The translations under genes were made by a program, and so were the position numbers. Shown piece after piece: positions 1 to 6,317 of a stretch of DNA of 43,965 nt. Positions within the stretch are counted from its first letter, which is position 1, and every line of letters begins with the position of its first letter. The notes under the pieces are model-generated. The model did not search any database, was not told the DNA's origin, and was given only the letters and a program-made list of their open reading frames with translations. This stretch comes from Clostridia bacterium (GTDB lineage: Bacteria > Bacillota_A > Clostridia > Christensenellales > Aristaeellaceae), in NCBI GenBank assembly GCA_017525805.1, contig JAFXSH010000038.1, forward strand, positions 1-43,965, written 5' to 3'.

Positions 1-37
1 GCCAAAACATAAAGGACTGTCATTGGATGATTTATCT

Positions 38-74
38 GGGGGAAACCCGCTTTTTGAAAAAGCGGGTTTCCCCC
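38..74. repeat. 18-bp perfect palindrome downstream of dxr
   Basis: Two perfectly complementary 18-base arms (38-55 and 57-74) flank a single G. The outer part is G5/C5, the apex is T5-G-A5. It lies about 100 bases past the dxr stop, so it could end or stabilise the minus-strand operon transcript, but neither side carries a classical U-tract after the stem. The rest of 1-171 holds no convincing gene. Confidence 0.6.
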
Positions 75-171
75 AGGCCCCCTTCCTGAAAAACTCCCCG
101 GGAATGGTCCATATTATCTAAAACCGGCTTGCATCCCCGTGCAACGAAAAATATTATATGAAATGGATATC

Positions 172-1314
172 TCAGCCATGCAGCAGTTTCCCTGCCGTTT
201 CCCTCGCCAGGGCGTCGGCCCGGTCGATATCCTCCAAATCCCGGGCGGGCAGGCCGCCGTACTTTTGCAGCGCGCTTTCCACGATTTCGGGAATGCGGCC
301 AAAGGGAATTTCTCCCCGCAGGAAAGCATAGCAGGCTTCCTCGTTGGCGGCGTTCAGCACGCAGCAGGCAGCGCCTCCCGCTTTCAGCGCCTCATACGCC
401 ATGCGAATGGCCGGGAACTTTTCCGGATCGGGCCGCTCAAAGGTCAGCTGCCCCAGGGCAAACAGATCAAGAGGTTTGCTGCCCGTTTCCAGCCGCTCCG
501 GGTAGGTCATGGCGTACAGGATGGGCAAGCGCATATCCGGCACGCCCATCTGCGCGATCACCGCCCCGTCCTTAAATTCCACAGCGGAATGGACGATGCT
601 CTGGGGATGCACCACCACATGAATCTGCTCGGGCCGCGCGCCGAACAGCCATTTGGCCTCGATGATTTCCAGCGCCTTATTGAACATGGAGGCGGAATCA
701 ATGGTGATTTTCGCGCCCATGCTCCAGGTGGGATGGCCCAGCGCCTGCTCCACCGTGGCGGTGCGGATGCGTTCTTTTTCCCATGTGCGGAAGGGACCGC
801 CAGAGGCCGTCAGCAGGATTTTTTCATATGGATTGGGCCCCGCTCCCTGCAAGCACTGGAAAATAGCGCTGTGTTCGCTGTCCACAGGCAATAGTGTGCC
901 CTCGGGACAGGCGTTCATCACCATTTCGCCCCCCGCCACCAAGGTTTCCTTGTTGGCCAGCAGCACCCGCTTGCCCGCCTGCCGCGCCGTCATGACGGAT
1001 TTTAAGCCCACCATGCCTACTACGGCGGCCAGCACGTCCTGCCCCTCCGCTTCCCGCGCCACGTCCTCTAATGCCCGTTGGCCGAAGCGGAATTCACAGA
1101 AGCCCAAATCATCGGGGATTTCCACCGGCTCCGAAACGCCCGTCAGCGCCGCCAGCCTTGGCCGAAGCGCCCGCACCTGCTCAAACAGCAGCGCCGCGTT
1201 TTTGTGGGCGGAAAGCGCCGTTACAAAAAAGCGGTCGGGGTGCAGCCCGATCACTTCAATGGCCTGTTTGCCGATGGAACCGGTGCTGCCTAAAATGGCG
1301 ATTCCGCGTTTCAT
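172..1314 (-). CDS. dxr: 1-deoxy-D-xylulose 5-phosphate reductoisomerase
   Basis: Makes 2-C-methyl-D-erythritol 4-phosphate from DXP with NADPH, the committed step of the MEP isoprenoid pathway, in the cytosol. The 380-residue product has the usual family length. Visible motifs are the N-terminal nucleotide site GSTGSIG (about residues 9-15), LLANKETLVAGGE, the metal/substrate motif VDSEHSAIFQ, SGGPFR, then HPTWSMGAKITIDSASM and the C-terminal helical domain. It is the last gene in the window of the minus-strand operon ribF-frr-orf-uppS-cdsA-dxr and starts 15 bases after cdsA. In many Bacillota rseP follows, but that would lie outside the window. Nothing unusual is seen. Confidence 0.97.
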   Translation of the reverse strand: MKRGIAILGSTGSIGKQAIEVIGLHPDRFFVTALSAHKNAALLFEQVRALRPRLAALTGVSEPVEIPDDLGFCEFRFGQRALEDVAREAEGQDVLAAVVGMVGLKSVMTARQAGKRVLLANKETLVAGGEMVMNACPEGTLLPVDSEHSAIFQCLQGAGPNPYEKILLTASGGPFRTWEKERIRTATVEQALGHPTWSMGAKITIDSASMFNKALEIIEAKWLFGARPEQIHVVVHPQSIVHSAVEFKDGAVIAQMGVPDMRLPILYAMTYPERLETGSKPLDLFALGQLTFERPDPEKFPAIRMAYEALKAGGAACCVLNAANEEACYAFLRGEIPFGRIPEIVESALQKYGGLPARDLEDIDRADALARETAGKLLHG

Positions 1315-1329
1315 GACTTATGCTCCATT

Positions 1330-2151
1330 CTACGCCGCCGTGAACACGCCCGCGGCCAAATTATAGTATACGTAGATAATGATTGCCGTCCAGTATACGC
1401 TGTCCAGCCGGTCCATCATGCCGCCGTGGCCGGGAATAATGTTGCTGTAATCCTTGATGCCGCAATGGCGCTTGACGAGGGACGCGAACAGGTCGCCCAT
1501 TTGCCCGGCAACGCCGCCCAGCAATCCCAGCACGAGGAAATGCCACAGGGGCGGGATTTGAATGAAAGCGGAGAAAACGCCCGCCGTCACCAGCGACCAA
1601 ATCACGCTGCCCATGAGGCCCGCCGCCGCGCCTTCGATGGACTTATTGGGGCTCACGGCGGGGCACAGCTTCCGCTTGCCGAACCGGCTGCCGATAAAGT
1701 AGGCCATGGTATCCCCAATCAGGGGCACGCCGAACACCAACAGCAGCAGCATGGTTTGATTCATCTGTCCCGGCGCTTTCTGCAAGCCCAACATGCACAG
1801 GCCCGGCAGCATCACGCTCACCAGCGGCAGGCAGGATATCATGATATCCTCTAATTTGGGTTCCTTGCGGAAAATCACCGTCATGGAAATGAGCATGAAC
1901 GCGCCGCCAACCAGCGGCATCATCAGCGCCACGCTGCCGTAGTAATAATACAGGGGAATGGACAGGACGAAGCAAAGCCAGCAGGGCCACTGTACGGGGT
2001 TGTGCCCCGCCTGCACGGTGGCCCGGATCATTTCATAGAAGGAAAGGCAGGTGGTGATCATGCAGGGCACGGCAAACCAAAGCCCCCCGCCCCACAGGGC
2101 GAGAAACAGAACGGCGGTCAAAGCAAGGCCGGTGATCGTTCGCTTGATCAT
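1330..2151 (-). CDS. cdsA: Phosphatidate cytidylyltransferase
   Basis: Integral membrane enzyme that makes CDP-diacylglycerol from phosphatidate and CTP, the entry point to phosphatidylglycerol and cardiolipin. The 273-residue protein has multiple hydrophobic segments and, near the C-terminus, the full CDS signature SLVKRH..KDYSN..PGHGGMMDRLD. Its ATG overlaps the uppS stop by four bases (ATGA), so translation is probably coupled. The frr-uppS-cdsA-dxr order is the standard arrangement in Bacillota, which supports the assignment. Confidence 0.96.
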   Translation of the reverse strand: MIKRTITGLALTAVLFLALWGGGLWFAVPCMITTCLSFYEMIRATVQAGHNPVQWPCWLCFVLSIPLYYYYGSVALMMPLVGGAFMLISMTVIFRKEPKLEDIMISCLPLVSVMLPGLCMLGLQKAPGQMNQTMLLLLVFGVPLIGDTMAYFIGSRFGKRKLCPAVSPNKSIEGAAAGLMGSVIWSLVTAGVFSAFIQIPPLWHFLVLGLLGGVAGQMGDLFASLVKRHCGIKDYSNIIPGHGGMMDRLDSVYWTAIIIYVYYNLAAGVFTAA

Positions 2152-2861
2152 GCGTTTCTTCCTCCAAAGCGCCGGTCCCGGCTGCTGAAAGCGGCCAGCG
2201 CTTCATGATAGGCGGCCAGATCGAAATCCGGCCACAGCACCGTGGGGAATTCAAATTCCGCGTAGGCGCACTGATACAGCAGGAAATTGCTCAGCCGCAT
2301 TTCCCCGCTGGTGCGGATCAGCAGATCCACATCCGGCTGGCCCCTGGTGTACAGTTCGTCAGCCAGGGTTTGTTCGGTAATATCCTCGGGCCTGATCTCG
2401 CCCCGGACGGCCTTTTTCGCCAGGATGCGCGCCGCCCGCGCCAATTCCGCCCGTCCGCCGTAGTTAATGGCGAAGTTCAGCTTTAACCCCGTGTTGCCTT
2501 TCGTCCGTTCCTCAGCCTCGATCAGCACCTGGCGCTGCTTTTCGGGCATGCCGTCCTTATCGCCCAAGATGCGGATGCATACGCGGTTTTCAATCAGCTC
2601 GTCGATGACTTTGGCGAAGTACTCCACCATCAGCCCCATGAGCGCTTCCACTTCTTCCGGAGCCCGCCGCCAGTTTTCTGTGGAAAAGGCGTACAGGGAC
2701 AAGACCTCAATGCCCAAATCGCTGCTTTCGCGGATGATGGCGCGCAGCGTTTCCACGCCTTGCCGATGGCCAAGGGCCACCCGCAGGGCATGCTGTTTGG
2801 CCCAGCGGCCGTTTCCATCCATGATGATGGCCACATGCCGGGGAAGAGCGGATGTATTCAT
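2148..2861 (-). CDS. uppS: Isoprenyl transferase (undecaprenyl diphosphate synthase)
   Basis: Cis-prenyltransferase that extends farnesyl diphosphate with isopentenyl diphosphate to the C55 lipid carrier for peptidoglycan and other wall polymers. The 237-residue product has the catalytic IIMDGNGRWA box near residue 12 (Asp binds Mg-diphosphate), GHRQG, LYAFSTENW, and the C-terminal LLIRTSGEMRLSNF and FPTVLWPDF blocks. It overlaps the small upstream gene and cdsA by four bases each, giving a chain of coupled starts. It shares the operon with dxr, which feeds the isoprenoid precursor pathway. Confidence 0.97.
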   Translation of the reverse strand: MNTSALPRHVAIIMDGNGRWAKQHALRVALGHRQGVETLRAIIRESSDLGIEVLSLYAFSTENWRRAPEEVEALMGLMVEYFAKVIDELIENRVCIRILGDKDGMPEKQRQVLIEAEERTKGNTGLKLNFAINYGGRAELARAARILAKKAVRGEIRPEDITEQTLADELYTRGQPDVDLLIRTSGEMRLSNFLLYQCAYAEFEFPTVLWPDFDLAAYHEALAAFSSRDRRFGGRNA

Positions 2862-3067
2862 GCTTCGTCTTTCCTTTCTGGAGCAGCGTCAAGAAACCGG
2901 GCAGCGATCCATACCCCTTCCCGGCAGGCTACCACCCGCAGCGTGCCCTCCTGCCGGGTTTGACCGTCCCGGCGAGGGGCGGCGGTTTCCTTCACGCAAG
3001 GGGGCGCTTCGTCCGGGGGAAGGGAAGTAAGGGCCTCCCGCAGCGGGCGGCCCAGAATGTTCGTCAT
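2858..3067 (-). CDS. Small conserved-position protein between frr and uppS
   Basis: A 69-residue basic/acidic protein of unknown function. It is accepted as a gene because its ATG shares one base with the frr stop (TGATG) and its end overlaps the uppS start by four bases, so it fits exactly between two essential genes with coupled translation. The C-terminal half (about residues 40-62, GTLRVVACREGVWIAARFLD) has an alternating hydrophobic pattern suggesting a small beta structure. Short proteins sit at this position in other Clostridia as far as I recall, but no named domain is recognised. Confidence 0.7.
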   Translation of the reverse strand: MTNILGRPLREALTSLPPDEAPPCVKETAAPRRDGQTRQEGTLRVVACREGVWIAARFLDAAPERKDEA

Positions 3068-3624
3068 CAGACCTCCATGATCTCCTTTTCTTTTTCCGCC
3101 GCGATCTTATCCACGTCCTTGATCTGGGCGTCGGTCAGCTTTTGCAGTTCATCCTCGGCCTTGCGCTGATCGTCTTCGGTGATCTGGGAATCCTTCTTGA
3201 GCTTCTTGATCTGCTCCATGGCGTCGCGCCGGGTGTTGCGCATGGCCACCTTGGCTTCTTCCGCGCCCTTGCGCACCACTTTGGTCAGTTCCTTGCGGCG
3301 TTCCTCGTTCAGTTCCGGCACCACCAGGCGGATCAATTTTCCGTCGTTGGAGGGATTCATGCCCAAATCGCTCTTCTGGATGGCCTTTTCAACCAACGGG
3401 ATAGCCTTGGGGTCCCACAGGGCAATGGTGAGCAGCCGGGGTTCGGGGCTGTTGATGTTGCCCATCTGCTTTAAGGGGGTGGCGGTGCCGTAATAATCCA
3501 CCACGATGCGGTCCAGGATCTGGGGATTGGCGCGGCCCGCACGCAGGGACAGCATATCCTTTTGATAGAATTCCTTGGTCTTGATCATTTTTTCCTTGGC
3601 GGTGTCGATAACCTTCTTGTACAT
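3067..3624 (-). CDS. frr: Ribosome recycling factor
   Basis: Splits post-termination ribosomes together with EF-G (fusA is at the other end of this window). The 185-residue length is exactly typical. It has the N-terminal LRAGRANPQILDRIVVDYYG block, PLKQMGNI, and the long charged helices of domain I (RRDAMEQIKKLKKDSQITEDDQ) ending with EIMEV. A strong AGGAGG lies upstream of the ATG. It is the second gene of the minus-strand operon, 56 bases after ribF. pyrH, the usual upstream neighbour, is not here. Confidence 0.98.
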   Translation of the reverse strand: MYKKVIDTAKEKMIKTKEFYQKDMLSLRAGRANPQILDRIVVDYYGTATPLKQMGNINSPEPRLLTIALWDPKAIPLVEKAIQKSDLGMNPSNDGKLIRLVVPELNEERRKELTKVVRKGAEEAKVAMRNTRRDAMEQIKKLKKDSQITEDDQRKAEDELQKLTDAQIKDVDKIAAEKEKEIMEV

Positions 3625-3680
3625 ACCCTTGCCTCCTGTTCAATTGATTTGCTGATTCTATTTTACTCTGTTTTCCCTGA

Positions 3681-4262
3681 TTAAGCAAGCGTTTCCTTGC
3701 CGTTTTTTGCCTGGGCGCAAATTTGCGTGAGCGCGGGGGACAAAGGCCGTCCTAACATTTCCTCCGCTAAGGCGGCGTTCCCCGCTAAAATGGCTTTGCG
3801 GATGGCAGTGCTGGACACCCGCGTGCCGTCCGGCAAGGAAACCGGCGGGCACACCGTGAGCCCCACCCCGTTTTCCCGGCACAGGGCGTCCAATTCATTT
3901 ACGCCCCAGCCGCCCCGATAGCCGAAGCGGTGGTCGTCGCCGCAGACAACGTGGCGGGCGTTCAGGCTGCCCAGCACGATGCGGCGGAAAAATTCGTCGC
4001 CGGACATGCGCCGCATTTCATCATTGAAGGCGCTCACCGCCACCCGGTCCGCCCCCGCCGCCCTGAGCAGCGCTTGGCGCTCTTCCAGGGAGGTCAGCGC
4101 GAAATCCTTTTCTCCCGGCGCCCGGTCAAAGGTGTGGGCGCAAACGATCAATTCCTGGTTCCGGGCGATCTCCGCCGCCGCCCGCAGCAGCGACAGATGC
4201 CCCTTGTGCACGCCGTCAAAAAAACCCAAACATACAACGCTGGGCGCGTTGACTTCATCCAT
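3681..4262 (-). CDS. ribF: FAD synthetase domain protein (RibF without riboflavin kinase domain)
   Basis: Nucleotidyltransferase of the RibF family, expected to adenylylate FMN to FAD. Visible are the N-terminal LGFFDGVHKGH nucleotide-binding motif (about residues 12-22), the VVCGDDHRFGYRGGW block and the C-terminal SSTAIRKAI motif (about 150-158). The product is only 193 residues, whereas bifunctional RibF proteins are about 300. It stops 24 residues after the LGRP motif that normally joins the C-terminal flavokinase, so that domain is absent. The stop is clean and I see no kinase remnant downstream, where frr begins 56 bases later. Riboflavin kinase must be encoded elsewhere or replaced. 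First gene of the operon. Confidence 0.85.
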   Translation of the reverse strand: MDEVNAPSVVCLGFFDGVHKGHLSLLRAAAEIARNQELIVCAHTFDRAPGEKDFALTSLEERQALLRAAGADRVAVSAFNDEMRRMSGDEFFRRIVLGSLNARHVVCGDDHRFGYRGGWGVNELDALCRENGVGLTVCPPVSLPDGTRVSSTAIRKAILAGNAALAEEMLGRPLSPALTQICAQAKNGKETLA

Positions 4263-4366
4263 TGTTTTTTATCTCCTATCGATCGATGCCGGCCGTGCAC
4301 GCATTCGCGGCCCGGCTGCCGCATCCAGTTGCCAGCCGGGAATTTGCCGTCGCCGCATCTTACCCT

Positions 4367-4395
4367 ATTCTACCATAGATTTTTAACCTGCGCAA
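4367..4395 (-). promoter_or_regulatory. Sigma-70/A type promoter of the ribF-frr-uppS-cdsA-dxr operon
   Basis: On the minus strand TTGCGC is followed after 17 bases by TAGAAT, which is preceded by TGG (extended -10). It lies about 105 bases before the ribF start. Confidence 0.6.
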
Positions 4396-4474
4396 CCTGC
4401 GCCGCCCGTGTGATCAAAATCGGTGCGGCATACGGTGTCGCGTAAAGCTTCACTGTATTTTTTTTGTTTCCCTC

Positions 4475-4503
4475 TTGACTTTAATGCTTTTATGCGTTAA
4501 AGT
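4475..4503 (+). promoter_or_regulatory. Promoter of the sodium:solute symporter gene
   Basis: TTGACT, a 17-base spacer, then TAAAGT. The -10 runs into a 10-base palindrome AGTTTAAACT (4501-4510), a possible operator. A CCGCC-TTTA-GGCGG hairpin (4524-4537) stands just before the AAGGAAGG ribosome binding site, so translation could also be controlled. Confidence 0.55.
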
Positions 4504-4553
4504 TTAAACTGTTAAAGCAAAAGCCGCCTTTAGGCGGAGAAGGAAGGGCAAAG

Positions 4554-6113
4554 ATGGTTCTCAAAATCCTCATGCTGATCGTGTTTTTTGGGCTGATGGT
4601 GGGCATCGGCCTGTACTGCCGCAAAAATTCCACGGATGTCAGCGGCTTCGTGTTAGGCGGCCGGGCCGTGGGGCCCTGGCTGACGGCCTTCGCCTTCGGC
4701 ACCTCTTATTTTTCCGCCGTTATTTTCGTGGGCTACGCGGGCCAGTTCGGCTGGAAGTACGGCATCGCCGCCACCTGGGTGGGCATCGGCAACGCGCTGA
4801 TCGGGTCGCTGATGGCCTGGGGCGTGCTGGGACGCCGCACCCGCATCATGACCCAGCATTTGTCCAGCGCCACCATGCCGGAGTTTTTCGGCAAGCGCTT
4901 CGGCAGCAAGAGCCTGAAAATCTGCGCCTCCGCCATTATCTTTATTTTCCTGATCCCCTACACCGCCAGCCTGTATAACGGCTTGAGCCGCCTGTTCGGC
5001 ATGGCTTTCAATATCGACTATTCCGTGTGCGTCATCGTCATGGCGATTTTGACCGGCGTATACGTCATCGCGGGCGGCTACATGGCCACCGCCATCAACG
5101 ATTTCATTCAGGGCATCATCATGCTGGGCGGCATCATCGCCGTGGTGGCGGCGGTGCTCAACAGCAAAGGCGGCTTCCTGGCTTCCCTGGACGGCTTGAG
5201 CCAGATCAGCGACCCCGCCGTTTCCTCTTCCCCCGGCATATTCAATTCCTTCTTCGGGCCCGATTCCCTGAACCTGCTGGGCGTGGTCATTTTGACCTCC
5301 CTGGGCACCTGGGGCCTGCCCCAGATGGTGCAGAAATTCTACGCCATCAAGAGCGAGGGTTCCATTAACAAGGGCATGATCATTTCCACCGTGTTCGCCT
5401 TCATTGTGGCGGGCGGCTGCTACTTCTTGGGCGGCTTTGGACGCCTGTTCTCCGACGTGGTGGGCGTCACCGAAGGAGGTACTCCCGTGGGCGGGTTTGA
5501 CGCCGTGGTGCCCGCTATGCTCAGCGGCCTGCCGGATATCCTGATCGCCGTGGTGGTGATCCTGGTGCTGTCCGCCTCCATGAGCACCCTTTCCTCCCTG
5601 GTGCTGGCTTCCTCCTCCACCCTCACCCTGGATTTCCTCAAAGACAACATCGTCAAGGACATGGACGAAAAGAAGCAGGTGAAGGTCATGCGGGGCCTGA
5701 TCGTGGTGTTCATCGCCATCTCCGTGGTGATCGCCATCGTGCAGTACAAGTCCAATGTCACCTTCATCGCGCAGCTCATGGGCGTTTCCTGGGGCGCGCT
5801 GGCGGGCGCTTTCTTAGCTCCCTTCCTCTATGGCCTCTACTGGAAGCGCACCACCAAGATCGCCTGCTGGGTCAGCTTCGTGTTTTCCACCGTGGTCATG
5901 CTGGCGAATATGTTCGTCCGTTCCTCTTTCCCGGCCCTGCTCCAGTCCCCCATCAATGCCGGCGCCTTCTGCATGCTGGCTGGACTGGTGATCGTGCCGC
6001 TGGTGAGCTTTATCACCCCGGCCCCGGACAAGGCCCTGGTAAACGACGCTTTCTCCTGCTATGATCAGAAGGTGCTGGTGAAGCAGAGCGAAGCCTTGGC
6101 CGACCCGGAGTAA
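4554..6113 (+). CDS. Sodium:solute symporter (SSS family)
   Basis: Secondary transporter of the SSS (PutP/SGLT-like) family, taking up an organic solute with Na+. The 519-residue protein is almost wholly hydrophobic, consistent with about 13 membrane segments. Family features are FVLGGRAVGPWLTAFAFGTSYFSAV near residues 30-55 (unwound first core helix), NDFIQGIIMLGG, and the serine-rich SASMSTLSSLVLASSSTLT stretch near 342-360, which corresponds to the second Na+ site region. The substrate cannot be told from sequence. It is transcribed alone from its own promoter, divergent from the ribF operon, with an AAGGAAGG site before the ATG. Confidence 0.9.
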   Translation: MVLKILMLIVFFGLMVGIGLYCRKNSTDVSGFVLGGRAVGPWLTAFAFGTSYFSAVIFVGYAGQFGWKYGIAATWVGIGNALIGSLMAWGVLGRRTRIMTQHLSSATMPEFFGKRFGSKSLKICASAIIFIFLIPYTASLYNGLSRLFGMAFNIDYSVCVIVMAILTGVYVIAGGYMATAINDFIQGIIMLGGIIAVVAAVLNSKGGFLASLDGLSQISDPAVSSSPGIFNSFFGPDSLNLLGVVILTSLGTWGLPQMVQKFYAIKSEGSINKGMIISTVFAFIVAGGCYFLGGFGRLFSDVVGVTEGGTPVGGFDAVVPAMLSGLPDILIAVVVILVLSASMSTLSSLVLASSSTLTLDFLKDNIVKDMDEKKQVKVMRGLIVVFIAISVVIAIVQYKSNVTFIAQLMGVSWGALAGAFLAPFLYGLYWKRTTKIACWVSFVFSTVVMLANMFVRSSFPALLQSPINAGAFCMLAGLVIVPLVSFITPAPDKALVNDAFSCYDQKVLVKQSEALADPE

Positions 6114-6142
6114 CTGTTCGATACTTGCGCACGGAATATGCT

Positions 6143-6180
6143 CATACGCTTCGGATCGGCCAAAGAATCCAAAGCGTATG
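6143..6180 (+). terminator. Hairpin after the symporter gene
   Basis: CATACGCTT (6143-6151) pairs with AAGCGTATG (6172-6180), extended inward by GGAT/ATCC across one mismatch. It is followed by GGGCCTTTCCTTT, a modest pyrimidine-rich tail. It probably ends symporter transcription. Confidence 0.5.
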
Positions 6181-6246
6181 GGCCTTTCCTTTGATAGGGC
6201 CTTTTACCCATTCTTTATTTGGGGACTGGGCAGGAGAGGATGAATG

Positions 6247-6255
6247 TGGTATACT
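6247..6255 (+). promoter_or_regulatory. Possible extended -10 promoter for the hydrogenase-EAL gene
   Basis: TGGTATACT matches an extended -10 element about 63 bases before the start codon. No good -35 is seen at the expected distance, so this is tentative. Confidence 0.35.
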
Positions 6256-6317
6256 GTCCATGTTGCCACACATTCTCTGTTTCTCCATGAATCTTAGCCG
6301 GATGAGGAGCGATCAGT

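Noticed and set aside
4554..6113. Naming the symporter putP (proline)
   Set aside because: Family membership is clear, but the substrate-determining residues and context are not sufficient for proline.
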